DNA of 64,000 nt from Microcebus murinus (taxonomy: Eukaryota > Chordata > Mammalia > Primates > Cheirogaleidae), in NCBI RefSeq assembly GCF_040939455.1, contig NC_134136.1, positions 73,298,001 to 73,362,000 of the forward strand, given 5' to 3'. A program made the position numbers and the translations under genes. Positions 25,081 to 37,645 of the stretch are shown here, piece after piece (the stretch's first letter is position 1; every line of letters starts with the position of its first letter). Below the pieces are notes generated by a model that saw only the letters and a program-made list of their open reading frames with translations, searched no databases and was not told where the DNA came from.

Positions 25081-27109
25081 CACATTGTGTACCACATAGA
25101 AATCTCTAAGACATACGCCAGGGACTGCACATTTTTTGGAAAAATGCACGTTATTTAAATCATCATAACTACAGATCATATGCACTTTAGGTGTTGTTTT
25201 ACAACAATTATAGCATTTTTATTTACAAAACAATTAAACAACTAATTAAACAAGTAAAGTTCCTAGTACTTTTCTAACGCATGGCACTGAGTAAAACATT
25301 TTCCACTATGAAGAGGGACCAAACAAAATTTACATAAGTATCTAGATTCACTCCTTTTTCCATGGGTGACACAAACTCTGCAGGCTCTCGTAGGAAATTT
25401 TTTCTTTCCACTCGCTGGAATACACGTAGGTTCATGATGCTTCATATAACCTGACAACCTTTTGGGTGGATCTTTACGAGGTGCTCTCCTTGCACCCCCA
25501 GGGGAAGGGCTGGACAGATTTGTCTCTGGTTCTGGAGAGCCTTCATTATTGTCATCCGTTATCCAGTCTCTCGCCACTGATAGCAGAAACTGTTTATACT
25601 TCATTTTTGCTTGTGGATTGAGGACATTGTACACTCTAAATGAATCGAAAAGTCCACAGTTTATAAGGTACAGCACTACTTTTTTTGTCCATTTCAATGT
25701 TTTCCTTAGAATGGAACAACACGAAAGGAATTGATCCACACGGTCAATGCCTTTCATGTGGGCATTGTATTCCTTGATGCAGGTAGATTTTACAATATTC
25801 TCTCTTGTTTTTCTATTTTTATTTTCCTGTTGTCAAGACAGAAGTGTCATGGATCGTTGATATCATTCGGACAACCCACTTGTCTTTCCATGCTAGGGGA
25901 AGAATATCGCCTTTTCTGGAAAATATTATGTCACCTTTCTTCATTCTTGATGTTTTCATTTTCAAATTTGGCAGTAAATCTCTACTCTCCCTAATAGTCC
26001 CACAGACTCTTGTTTTGTTCTGTAGCAGCAATTCAGCAGTAGACGTAGCACTGTAATAATTATCCTGGCAAATATGGTGCCATATGCCAAGAGAGGGTCC
26101 AAGGACTGAAAGAACAGTTTCTTGAAATTTCTTTCTTTCAGCAGTGTATATCTCCATATTGCAGATATAGCCAGTGTCACTCTCGCACACCATTCGGACA
26201 AGTAAACCGTATTTTGTTATGTTCGCTCGGTTGTACGTGCGAAATTTTAAACGTCTTCTCCATGGAATCATTCCCTCATCCAAAGACAACTGTTGCTTTG
26301 GTTTGTATATTGTTCGAAATTTATGCAGGAAATAATCCAGCACAGGCTGAATCTTGAAAAGTCTCCCCAAGGGACTGTCCATTTTGGCATTATCATTGAA
26401 TTGCCAGAATGTCCATATTTGCTCAAATCTATGGCGACTCATTGTCTGTGGAAATATAGGGGTACATAGCAAAGGATCTGTTGACCAATAGTCTTTCCAG
26501 GTATCTTTTCTTGTTTGACCCATCAGAATAATTAGGCCAAGGAATTTCTTGATGTCCTTCTGTGTATCCGAAGACCACTTTAGTGTTCTAGATGGTGTTT
26601 TGAGTTTCACTGCGGTTTGATTGTGATAATCAGTTGGGCAGCTCTTTGCACAACATCTCAAACAGTTCATCACCAAAAAGGAGACTGGTCACAGAGGGTA
26701 CAGAGTCACACTGAGATGAAAATGTAGTGACCCCAGCATGACCTTCAAACATTAGTATGCCTAGTGGTGTGTCAATTTCAGATTATCAGTAGCTTCATCA
26801 GTGTTGGAATCACTTAAAAGCACCACTTCTCAAAACAGTCATCCCACATCTTCGATCTCACTAGGAATATCTGATAAATTATCGTTAAATACTTCCTGAA
26901 GTATGTCAGTTTCGTTGGTTTCCTTCCTTTTTCTGAGAGAGGGCATTTCTAAAAGTGCCAGAAACTTGAAGATAAAGACTATTCAATGACTGAAATACAA
27001 TGTAACTGCAATGCTTTATGGGTTTGTGCAATTATATACTTTTTCGTAGACTGACCTGCATGGTTTCCACCAGTGAGATTGCTTCATTCGATGTGGATAA
27101 GACAGTGTG
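25081..27109 (-). mobile_element. piggyBac-type DNA transposon, full length in outline
   Basis: A 2.03-kb element flanked by TTAA (25077-25080) on the left and TTGA (27110-27113) on the right; TTAA is the piggyBac target, so the right copy has one change. The ends are imperfect inverted repeats: left 'cacattgtgtaccacataga', right reverse complement 'cacactgtcttatccacatc'. Most of the interior is a piggyBac transposase pseudogene on the minus strand. Recently active piggyBac elements are known from mouse lemur, and this fits that lineage, though I cannot assign the subfamily. A little-decayed coding region suggests moderate age. Confidence 0.9.
25263..26946 (-). pseudogene. piggyBac transposase (DDE, PGBD type), broken
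   Basis: The family transposase cuts and pastes at TTAA with three catalytic aspartates. The natural start is probably the ATG at 26944-26946 (MPSLRKRKETNE...), followed by an acidic segment and a stop after about 36 codons. A long open part (25819-26676) carries LSLDEGMIPW (first Asp) and HHICQDNYYSAT (second Asp). It ends in a stop just before a +1-type frameshift in an A-rich run near 25815. The last part (25263-25757 and slightly upstream) carries MKGIDRVDQ (third Asp) and a C-terminal cysteine-rich domain (CRVC, CKFC, CFTQC). All three Asp positions survive but the frame does not, so no full transposase can be made. Confidence 0.92.
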
Positions 27110-27113
27110 TTGA

Positions 27114-27505
27114 CATCTAAGGTCCATAACAGATGGCACGTGAAACACGAGAGATTTTTAATGCAGTTTTCCTAAACTACCAATGAGATGAAAACCAACA
27201 TATTAACAATACAGGATCTTGCCATAAAGAAATGTGGATATATCCATTGGTACAAGGTTTTGTTTTATCCTTCAGCAACATTTTATGGATATATTTATGA
27301 GAGTTTTACAAAAATCTTGATAAATTGCTATTTTTATTCAAAGAGCATGTGTTATCTAATTTTTAGAGATGGACTCCCATCTCTGTGAGACTTATAGGAG
27401 TTGAGGGACTTAGAGCAAACTTAGACCCTGTGAACCTCTTTCCAGGGGGAGGTTTTTTATGCTTAATGACTAAAAGTCCAAATCCTGATCCTGTGCGGAA
27501 CTTTA
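27114..27505. other. Unassigned non-coding sequence
   Basis: Nothing recognised between the piggyBac element and the old Alu. Confidence 0.4.
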
Positions 27506-27804
27506 GATTTTTTTTTTTTTTTTAAGACCGAGTCTTGCTCCGTTACCCAGGCTGGAGTGCAGTGGTAAAATGATAGCTCGTGCAGCCTTTAACTCGTGGG
27601 TTTAAGCAATCCTCCTGCCTCAGCCTCCTGAGTGCCTGGGATTACAGGCACATGACAACATGCCTGGCTAATTTTTAAAATTATTACCGATATGGGGTCT
27701 TGTTATGTTGCCCAGGCTGGTCTTGATCTCCTGGCCTCAAGTGATCCCCCCATCTTGGCCTCCCAAAGTTATGGGATTACAGATATGAGTCACCATGCCC
27801 GGCC
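27506..27804 (-). mobile_element. Old AluJ-like element
   Basis: The reverse complement of a dimeric Alu: a T-run, 'cgagtcttgctccgttaccc', 'aggctggagtgcagtggtaa', 'gatctcctggcctcaagtga', ending 'gtcaccatgcccggcc'. It lacks the lemur-specific linker, so it predates the young lemur Alus. Confidence 0.92.
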
Positions 27805-29104
27805 TGGATATTTTTTAAATAAGAGTTTTTTGGGGAATTTTGGTGAGATGGAAGGATTAACTTGTTCCCCTGAGAGTCACCCACAAATATGCAATTTGCC
27901 CACTGTCATATGAGCTCTTGGTTCTCATCCCTTGGTCTTACCCTTGTCAATACCAAAGTCTCCCTGATGTCATATGCAATACTATCATTTTACAAGACAA
28001 TTTGCCCAGGCACGTGTCCCAAATTACTCCTCTTTTATGGGTAATTTCATGATTTTTTTCACTAATTAATTTTTGCAGATGAGTTTTAATATTGTTTGAT
28101 TCAATAATTGTTTTAGATTTAATGACTCTAATCCTAGCATTTAATTCAAGAGCAATTGATACCAGAAGCAATGGAGTCATGCCAGGCATGAGCAGGGCCC
28201 ATGTGCATTATTTGACCACTGCTTTAAAACCCTTCTGCCAGTTCTAATGTTTTCTTCATTCATGTTCTAGACATCTCTGAATTGGCTTATTACTAAAATG
28301 CTTACCATCTTCTCTTTACGTTTTGAAGGAATATTTTTAAATGTTCATTGTTTATAGAGTGCTCATTTTTGCCTTTCTTCTGTCTGCCTACCTTGATGTA
28401 TGATATTTTGAGTTCTTAGATTTTCAGCTGATGCTCTTGAGTTTTCAGCAAGATGATTTTAGCCTTTTGCGTAGAATGCATTGAAATATTTCAACCATAT
28501 AAACCATATCTTCACAGACAGAAAGGGCTACATGTTGCCAACAGAGAAAAGGTCAGATTGAAGTCTTCCTTGGGGCTGAGCCCCTGGGTCATACTATTCC
28601 AATCCTCTCTTTAGACTTCGGTGCACATCTCTGTTAAAATCACAGAGACTTTCTACCATATGGTTGCTGTTGGGTGGGTCCCTCCTTTTGGCTCCTTGAG
28701 GGTGGCCCAGAACCCAAAGGGACCTGTGGAAATATTTATCAGAAAAAAAAGAATTGTGATTGAACACTGGGGTTGAAGTTTAGCCTCTAAGAGGCTTATC
28801 CCTTTTATTCACATCTTTGTAGGTAGGTAGCTCCTAATTAAGAGAAAGCATATGTAACATTTTTCCTTAGATCTAGAAACAAGACTATAAACTACTTTCC
28901 TATTTGTTGTCTCACTTTGTCCTCACAATGAAAATAAGACAAATAATAATATAATACATTATGAATGCATACAGTGTCTTTATGTAATGCACAGTGCAAA
29001 AATGTACCTAGAAAGGAAAATATGAGATAGTTTTTGTAAAGACACTCACTGCAGTGTTTGATAGTGCAGCAAATATTTGATAAGTGACTCTTAATATTAC
29101 CATT
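27805..29104. other. Unassigned non-coding sequence
   Basis: No gene or clear repeat seen over 1.3 kb. Short open frames here have no recognisable domain. Confidence 0.4.
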
Positions 29105-29290
29105 GTTTCTCCCACCATTCTTCCCTTTCTCTTCCATTGTGTTTATTTTCCTTCCTTTCCTTTATGTTTCTTTCTTTTACTCTCCTCTACTTTTCTCTCT
29201 CCCTCTTCACCTCTCCTCACATCGTCTTTCTTTTCTTTCTTCTCTATATTCTCCTCTCCTCTCCCTTCTACTCTTTCCTTTTCTCTAAAT
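29105..29290. repeat. Pyrimidine-rich (CT) tract
   Basis: About 185 bp of mostly C and T ('ctcctctacttttctctctc', 'cttttctttcttctctatat'). It abuts the T-run of the L1 to its right. The Ser/Phe/Leu-rich open frames across it are composition artefacts. Confidence 0.85.
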
Positions 29291-29295
29291 AGCAA

Positions 29296-32200
29296 TTTTT
29301 TTAAAATTTTTTTTTATTTTGGCATATTATGGGGGTACAGATTTTAAGGTTTCAATAAATGCCCATTTCCTCCCCTCCCCCCAAAAGTCTGAGTCTCCAT
29401 CATGACCATCCCCCAGATGGTGCACATCTCACTCATTATGTATGTATATACCCGCCCCCCTCCCCCCTCCCCCCTCCCCAATACCCTATTACTGTAGCAC
29501 CTATGTGTCCACTTAAGTGCTACTCAGTTAATACCAGTTTGCTGGAGAATATATCTGGTGCTTGTTTTTCCATTCTTGGGATACTTCACTTAGTAGTATG
29601 GGTTCCAGCTCTAACCAGGAAAATATAAGATGTGCTATATCACCATTGTTTCTTAGAGCTGAATAGTACTCCATGGTACACATATACCACATTTTATTAA
29701 TCCATTCATGGATTGATGGGCACTTGGGCTGTTTCCACAGCCTTGCAATTATGAATTGTGCTGCTATAAACATTCGAGTGCAGGTGTCTGTTTTGTAGAG
29801 TGTCACTGGATCATTTGGCTAGATGCCCAGCAATGGGATTGCTGGATCAAATGGTAGATTCACTTGTATCGCTTTAAGGTATCTCCATATTGCTTTCCAC
29901 AGAGGTTGAACTAGTTTGCAGTCCCACCAGCAGTGTAGGAGTGTTCCTCTCTCTCCGCAACCACGCCAGCATTTATCGTTTGGAGATTTTTTGATAAAGG
30001 CCATTCTCACTGGGGTTAAGTGATATCTCATTGTGGTTTTGATTTGCATTTCCCTGATGATTAGAGATGTTGAGCATTTCTTCATATGTTTGTTGGCCAT
30101 GCTTCTGTCTTCTTTAGAAAAATTTCTGTTCAAGTCCTTTGCCCACCTTTTAATGGGGTTATTTGATTTTTTCTTCCTGATTTTCGTGAGTTCTAAGTAT
30201 ATTCTAGTTATCAGTCCCTTATCGGATGCATAGGATGCAAAAATTTTCTCCCATTCTGTAGGTCGTCTGTTTACTTTCATGACTATTTCTTTGGCTGTGC
30301 AGAAGCTTTGTAGTTTGATCATGTCCCATTTATTTATTTTTGTTGCTGCTGTGATTGCCTTTGGGGACTTCTTCATAAACTCTTTGCCCAGGTCAATGTC
30401 TAGGAGCGTGTTTCCAACTTTTTCCTCTAGAGTTCTAATAGTTTCATATCTTAGGTTTAAGTCTGTTATCCAGCGTGAGTTGGTTTTTGTGAGAGGTGAA
30501 AGGTGTGGGTCCTGTTTTAGCCTTCTACAGGTGGCTATCCAGTTTTCCCAGCACCATTTATTGAAGAGAGATTCTTTTCCCCAGCGTATGTTTTTGTCTG
30601 CTTTGTCAAAGATGAGATGGCTATATGAGGATGGTTTTATATCAGGATTCTCACATCTGTTCCACTGGTCAATATTCCTGTTTTTGTGCCAATACCATAT
30701 TGTTTTAATTACTACAGCTTTGTAGTATAGTTTGATATCTGGCATATTAATGCCTCCCATTTTGTTTTTGTTGCCTAGAATTGTTCTTGATATTCGGGGT
30801 CTTCTTTGGTTCCATACGAAGCGTAAAATTATTTTTTCTATATCTGTGAAGAATGCTGATGGGATTTTAATAGGAATTGCATTGAATCTGTAGATCAGTT
30901 TGGGTAGTATAGACATTTTGATGATATTGAGTCTGCCGATCCACGAGCATGGTATGGATTTCCATCTGTTTACATACTCTGCTATTTCCTTCCTCAGTGT
31001 TTCATAGTTCTCCCTGTAGAGGTCTTTTACCTCTTTGGTTAAATATATTCTTAGGTACTTTAATTTCTTTGTTGCTATTGTGAAGGGAATTGAGTCTTTG
31101 ATTTGGTTCTCAATTAGATTGTTGTTGGCGTATATGAATGCCTCTGATTTCTGTGTATTGATTTTGTATCCTGAGACTTTACTAAATTCATTGATCAGTT
31201 CCAGGAGTTTCTTGGTTGAATCCTTGGGGTTTTCTAGATACAATATCATATCATCAGCAAACAGTGAAAGTTTGATATCTTCTGCCCCTATTTGGATACC
31301 TTTGATTCCATTTTCCTGTCTGATTGCTGTAGCCAAGACTTCCAGCACTATGTTGAACAGAAGTGGAGATAGTGGGCAGCCTTGTCTGGTTCCAGTTCTA
31401 AGTGGGAATGATTTCAATCTTTCCCCATTCAGTATGATGTTGGCTACGGGTCTGTCATATATGGCTTGTATCATTTTTAGGTATGTCCCTTCTATGCCTA
31501 TTTTCTTAAGTGTTCGTATCATGAAAGGGTGTTGAATTTTGTCAAAAGCTTTTTCTGCATCTATTGAAAGAATCATGTGGTCTTTGTTTTTGCTTCTGTT
31601 TATGTGGCGAATTGCATTTATAGATTTACGTATGTTGAACCATCCCTGCATCCCTGGGATGAAGCCCACTTGGTCGTGGTGGATTATTTTTTTGATAAGT
31701 GTCTGGATTCGGTTAGCTAAGATTTTGTTGAAAATTTTTGCATCTATATTCATTAGGGATATTGGTCTGTAGTTTGCTTTTTTTGTTGCATCCTTTCCTG
31801 GTTTTGGTATCAGAGTAATATTCGCGTCATAAAAGGTGTCGGGGAGGTTTCCATTCTTCTCGATGTTGTGGAATAGTTTCTGCAAGATAGGTACTAGTTC
31901 TTCTTTGTAAGTATGGTAAAATTCAGGTGTGAAGCCATCTGGACCGGGACTTTTCTTTTTAGGGAGATTTTTAATTGCTGTTTCTATTTCAGCTGTTGAG
32001 ATTGGTCTGTTCAGGGAATCTATTTCTTCCTGCTTGAGCCTAGGGAGGCTGTATGTTTCTAGAAATTTGTCCACTTCCTCCACATTGTCCAGTTTGTGTG
32101 CATAAAGGTTTTTGTAGTATTCATAAATTGTATTTTGTATCTCTTTGGGATCAGTTGTGATATCTCCTTTTTTATTCCTGATGGAGCTTATTAGAGATTT

Positions 32201-32628
32201 CTCTTTTCTGCTTTTCGTTAGCTTAGCCAATGGTGTGTCAATTTTGTTTATTTTTTCAAAGAACCAACTTTTTGTTTTATTAATCTCCTGAATAGCTTTC
32301 CTGTTTTCAATTTCGTTTAGTTCTGATTTGATCTTGTTGATTTCACTTCTTTTGCTGGGTTTGGGGTTGGTCTGTTCTTCTTTTTCCAGCTCTTTGAGTC
32401 GTTTCATTAGATTGTCTATTTGTGATCTTCTTGTGTTTTGATTATAGGCATTTATGGAGATAAACTTTCCTCTCAGAACTGCTTTAGCTGTGTCCCAGAG
32501 GAGTTGATAACTTGTCTCTCCATTGTCGTTTTCTTCATAGAAGTTTTTTATTTCCGTCTTGATTTCTTCATTTACGAAGTAATCATTTAGTAGGAGGTTG
32601 TTTAATTTCCACGTTTTTGTGTAGAAAT
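29296..32628 (-). mobile_element. L1, 5'-truncated, 3.3 kb
   Basis: On the plus strand the element opens with the T-run of its A-tail, then 'ttggcatattatgggggtac'. It stops abruptly at 'cacgtttttgtgtagaaatg', inside ORF2 just past the endonuclease, as 5'-truncated L1s do. It is very close to the full-length L1 at 44922 throughout. The 3'UTR (29296-29527) keeps the C-rich tract 'cctcccccctcccccctccc', which is the G-rich 3'UTR tract on the element's own strand. I did not find a convincing target duplication. Confidence 0.95.
29528..32628 (-). pseudogene. L1 ORF2 without endonuclease; RT frame open, late stop
   Basis: Reverse-transcriptase and C-terminal parts of L1 ORF2. The frame is open from the truncation point for about 935 codons. 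It shows the RT landmarks [40 protein letters not shown] and [11 protein letters not shown] (the catalytic Asp pair), and the C-terminal cysteine motif [18 protein letters not shown] at 29819-29821 replaces the TAC tyrosine codon seen in the full-length copy (after PLLGI). The remainder to the natural stop at 29528 is still readable. No start codon or endonuclease remains: the apparent first codon is GTG in flanking DNA. Not expected to be translated. Confidence 0.93.
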
Positions 32629-34742
32629 GCCTCACCCTCTCTTGAAGTATCTTTGCTCTCTTTCTCTACTCATTTGAGCAGTATCATTTTACGTGCCATG
32701 CAACCAAATGATGCAGTAGGATGATTTAAACAGCTTACTTTTAGAACCCTAAAACCATGAAAATGTTGACAGAGATCAACACAAAGTAGTTTTTAAGTGA
32801 GGAAAGAATGTTTCTCTTTAAGTGTGCAAAGTACAACAGTGGTTTAAGCAAAAGCTGCAGCCAAGCCCTATGAGATGGAGATCTGTAGGCAGTTATCTCT
32901 GTCCTCTGGGGGAATGGCACAGCATCAAATGATTGATTATATGAGGACTTTCCTCATTTCATCTTTGTGGCAAACATTTGAAGCAGATGCAATTACTACA
33001 TCTAATTCAGTGAGGTACAGCACAGATCAAATGAGGAAGCAAGGAAACCATAATTCAGCACACAAAGTTAAGGATGGTTATCACTTTAATGCCATGTCTC
33101 ACAAAATACACTTCCTATTTGGAATCTCCAGAAGTATCAGGATGTGGGCTATAAGTAAACCTGCTAATTAGCTGAGCTTAACCCCTGTGGTTACATTGCC
33201 AAACAGTCAAGCAAACCGTTCCTAAGAGTGAGGCTTCCATGTGGCTGCCAGGGCAAATCTGGGGCAGTTGGCAGCAACTTCCTATCAAACTGTTTACCTG
33301 AAGGTCCAGATGCCAACACAGAGCCAAACAATCAGGTCACTGCCCAGGGAGGAAAGGTCATCAAAGGAAGGGGTCTGCTTGTTCTTTATGGCAATGTCTA
33401 GCACTTAAAGATAATGATGGGTTTTTAATGCTGCACTGCATCAAATATATAGAAAGCATTATCTGTTTTAGGCCCTGAGGATACAGTAGTGAAGAAACAG
33501 AATAGGTTTTGATAGAATATTTACCAAAACATGTAACATGCCTGGCACAATGTAAATGTTATATAACCATATATTAGTGCAATAAATATAAAAGCTATAT
33601 AAAAAATCACTATTTTACTTGCAGACAAGCAAAAAAATCCATCAGAAAATGGAGTAAAAATAAAACAATTGATAAGAGTGATAAAATCTAAAATGCCTAC
33701 AATGAAGTCCTTAGCAATATCTGTTCATGAATGATATTAAAAAAGACAACTAAAATTTACTGTTGAATGTAAAAGACTTGAATAAGTGGATATTATTTCA
33801 GGAATGTTCCTAAAATGGACACTTAAAACTAGAAAGATGTTGATTTTTCTTAAATTTATTTTGAGTTGCAAAATAATGTTTTTGAAGTCCCAGAGTAACT
33901 ATTTTTGGTGGAGTTTGACAAGGAGATGTTAAAGCCACCCACAAGACAACTAAGAAGAAAAGCTGGTGGGAGGAGCCACGGAAAGAATATACCTTAATGG
34001 GTTCCAAATAGAATTATTTGACAATAACAATGAACCCCTTACGGTCTTGGCCCAGAACTTAACAGGCAATGAAGCAAGAGTACTTAACATGAGTAATTTG
34101 GACATTTGGGTAATAAGAACTCTTTAGAGCTAAGACATGAAACCACTATCATCTACTGACCCAAAACATTCTCCATGACCTGCTGCTAAATTAGAATAGC
34201 AAGTTTAAGAAAAATCTACATAGAATGGTAGTATTTCTATTCTGTCCAATGACAACCAAGCCGCCTTCCAACACTGCAAATGTTTGGGCATTCACTTGTG
34301 TTTCAGTATTCTCCTTGAAAAAGAAAATGATTATGGAAAGATTGGTGTCAGGTATTAAAACTGTTCACTTCAAGTGAGTAGAAATGGAGGTAAGGTGGGT
34401 GAGGAAGTTACAAACTTTTCCTTTATGCATCTTTGCATGTTTTCATCAGCTGCAATTAGCATGTGTACTATTTCTTCCAATTAAAACATTTCAGTACAAA
34501 TTTTTTTAAGTATAAATAATGTGGCAACTCAAACAAGGCATGAAATTCTCCAAGCCTCAAGTTCTGGAATCTGCAAAACGGAGGTCCTATCTGCTCTGAG
34601 GAATAACATCAGGAAATGTGCTCACACTAAACATACCCCAATTCTATGTTCATAAGGCAGACATTGTCCCTAACACCATTTTGCCCTTTACTCTGACAGC
34701 AACCCTATGAAAACATAGTGTTATTACTTTAGAGAGGCACAT
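32629..34742. other. Unassigned, mostly unique non-coding sequence
   Basis: No exon or domain recognised. Near 33450-33520 'aggccctgaggatacagtag' resembles an antisense L2/MIR piece. A 98-codon frame at 32875-33171 has no recognisable features. Confidence 0.4.
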
Positions 34743-35095
34743 ACATGGTGCAGCACAGACTCTGAAACAAAACAGGTGGGGCCCAATCCTGGCCCCTAAC
34801 ACTCATTAGCTCAGTGACATTAGAAAGATGCCTGAATTCTCTGTGCCCCAGTTTCTCCATTTATAAAATAAAGTACAATGATAGTACCAACACCTCAGAG
34901 CACTATCATGAAAATAATATGGATTGATGTATGTAAACAGTAGGAACAGTGCAAGGTGAGTAATTTCTGTCATGAAGGGCATATTATCATATCACCTCAC
35001 AGATTTGCTGTGAGGAACACATGAGGTAACATATTTGAAAATATTTGTATAAATTATAAATGTATACATATTACTGCTGATATTACATTCGCTAC
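34743..35095 (+). mobile_element. MIR SINE and adjacent MIR-like piece
   Basis: The series 'ctcattagctcagtgacatt', 'ctgtgccccagtttctccat', 'ttataaaataaagtacaatg' and 'gtaaacagtaggaacagtgc' follows the MIR core and 3' part. A second MIR-like stretch follows ('cagatttgctgtgaggaaca', 34999). Confidence 0.7.
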
Positions 35096-35156
35096 TAAGT
35101 AGGATACAGTGTGCGGTTCGGTTTTAATTATTTACTGCATCAAAAACCAAAAATTA

Positions 35157-35492
35157 GGCCGGGCGCGGTGGCTCACGCCTGTAATCCTAGCTCTCTGGGA
35201 GGCCGAGGTGGGCGGATTGCTCGAGGTCAGGAGTTCGAAACCAGCCTGAGCAAGAGCGAGACCCCGTCTCTACTATAAATAGAAAGAAATTAATTGGCCA
35301 AATAATATATATAGAAAAAATTAGCCGGGCATGGTGGCGCATGCCTGTAGTCCCAGCCACTTGGGAGGCTTGAGGCAGAAGGATTGCTTGAGCCCAGGAG
35401 TTTGAGGTTGCTGTGAGCTAGGCTGACGCCACGGCACTCACTCTAGCCTAGGCAACAAAGTGAGACTCTGTCTCAAAAAAAAAAAAAAAAAC
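35157..35492 (+). mobile_element. Young lemur-type Alu with target duplication
   Basis: Complete dimeric Alu ('ggccgggcgcggtggctcac' to the A-tail) with the lemur linker. The duplication is 'aaaaaccaaaaatta' (35142-35156) and 'aaaaacccaaaaatta' (35493-35508), differing by one C. Confidence 0.95.
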
Positions 35493-35508
35493 AAAAACCC
35501 AAAAATTA

Positions 35509-37454
35509 AGTTAAAACTTTCCAATAGATTTCTGTTCAACAACTTCTCCTAATTTAGGTCCTGTTTTCTGAATCTTTTTTGTTTCTTTTTTCATTGATAC
35601 TGATTAAAGGGGGAAGAGCAACATTGGAATGAATGTGAATCATAAACATTTTATTAAAAATTTTAACTCTCAGTCATAACCCCAATATAGGAAATCCACT
35701 TGAATAACTAGAATAAGGAGAATCTATAATTTGAGTCTGATACTTATTTTTAGGCTTTTCAGTCACCAAATGCAGAAGTGATTGGACTGGGTCACATAGA
35801 GCCTTAGGAAAGCTTTGCTACTCTAGAAAATAGCCATGTATGTGTATATGTATGTGTCAATGTGGGAGTGTATCTGGCAGCGTCACTTATTGGATTCTGT
35901 CTCACTCTCTGTCTCATGCACTTATTATAGAAGGGGCTGCCCATGCCACATGCTACAAAGGTCCTTTTCTTGGAGCACTGGTATCCATTTTGCAGCCTGG
36001 TGTCTGAAAGCCACATCCTACTTAGTCACATACATGCCCTAACTCTTCAAGAAAAACTATGCTGAAAATTTATTGACAGCCTACAGAAACCCAAGGACTT
36101 TTCTATGTGCTTTACATGAATATGACTTTCAATCTACAGAATAACCCTATACAACAGGCAGCAATTGAGGCTAAGAAAGCACTGGCACCATTATAAAACA
36201 CTTGCCCTTTACATTAAGTATATTGCTCTATTAATACAATGGCCAGTTTCTCTCTTTTCCCCCTTCCATCACCAATAATGTCATAGAAACTCAATCTAAT
36301 CATCATTTCATTTCTTGGTCCATGAGTCCCTTGAGTATCTGCCATTCTTTCTTTTGCACGACCTTCCCTTAGATGCCATGATGAAGTACTCTCTGAGACC
36401 CTCTCATTTCTTTGACACATTTGCCATCTTAAGCTCCATCAGCATCCTCAGTCCACCTCCAAATGTAGGCCTTCAAGGTTAAGTCTGACCCCCTCTGCAC
36501 TCCGTTCTCCACAGTGTTCCTAGATGGCAATACTGTACTCACATGGCCTCAGCTAAATCCCAGGCTTTGGGTACTGTATGTGTACACTGGTGATAAAATT
36601 CAATCTATTCAATATAAAATATTGTGTCTTAAGAAGAACATATCCTCTTGAACTAGGGATGGATAAAATAACCGCAGAATTATAAAGAGTTGCACTCCCT
36701 ATATTACAGAGCACAGAACAGTATATTAGATTCGATTTTTTTTCTAGGCAAAAGGGGGGCACCATGAATCCACAAACATAATGAGAAATGTGGACAATTC
36801 GACATGCATGGAAAAGGTGGTTATTACTGCAAAGTTGAGCCCATGAATAAGGACTAGAGCCAAGCACTTGGAAGACTAGCAAAGGAAAGCAAGGAGGATT
36901 CCTCAGAAGCTGAAGCTGTCTCTGGAAGAAAAGAGAATAGAGAAATTAATAAGTGAAACTTTATAACATCTTTGAAATACTATGAACTAGAGTTGCTGAA
37001 TGGTCCAGGTGCTGAAGTCCAAATCTGGAGTGACTTGTTGGCAGGGTAAAGCACTGTGGCAGATGGTGATTGCTTGAAAAAGCAGGAGAAGAAGAAAAAA
37101 CAATGACCATTTATTTCAGCATATGAGGAGTAGAGAAAAGGAATTAAAAGTATATAAGAAGGGTTAGAGGTAATTATTTAATAGATGTTTACCATATTTA
37201 GGGAAGCCACTAAGAACCAGGTTGCACAGTATGATCCATGGGTGTCCACAGAAAACAGTGACACAAACTGAAATCTGGGAATGGAATCTAGTTTTACTAC
37301 GGGGCATTTTTAAGTATGCCAGAAAAACCTGTTGTACAAAGCTTCTCATCTAAAAGGAAAAATAAATTTTATGGAACTATGAAAACAATCCATGGTAGTT
37401 TATGCAGTGTAAAATAAAGAGAGAGAGGAGGAGAAAGGGAGAGGAAAGGGAAGG
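35509..37454. other. Unassigned sequence with MIR-like traces
   Basis: No gene recognised. Near 36080-36190 'tttctatgtgctttacatga' and 'aataaccctatacaacaggc' look like a MIR piece on the minus strand. Near 37418-37450 there is a short GA-rich run. Confidence 0.4.
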
Positions 37455-37645
37455 TACTGAGATCTACCATGAGTCAGGCACTGTGCCAGACATTTTAACA
37501 GATTATCTCATAAATTCTTCACATTAATAATTTGACAAAAGTATTATCATCTATATTTTACATAGACACAGGATCACAGAAATAAAGTTAATTGCCTAAG
37601 ATTGCACAGGTAGTAAAAGAAAGCAAGCTATGTTTCAAATCTAGG
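37455..37645 (-). mobile_element. MIR SINE
   Basis: The plus strand shows the antisense MIR series 'gagtcaggcactgtgccaga', 'ttatctcataaattcttcac', 'gtattatcatctatatttta' and 'ttgcctaagattgcacaggt'. Confidence 0.75.

Noticed and set aside
25462..26056. Plus-strand frames across the piggyBac region
   Set aside because: Shadows of the minus-strand transposase.
29084..29347. Ser/Phe/Leu-rich frames resembling membrane proteins
   Set aside because: They come from the CT-rich tract; composition alone gives hydrophobic residues.
32875..33171. 98-codon frame in unique sequence
   Set aside because: No domain, no splice-site or promoter context, within the range expected by chance.
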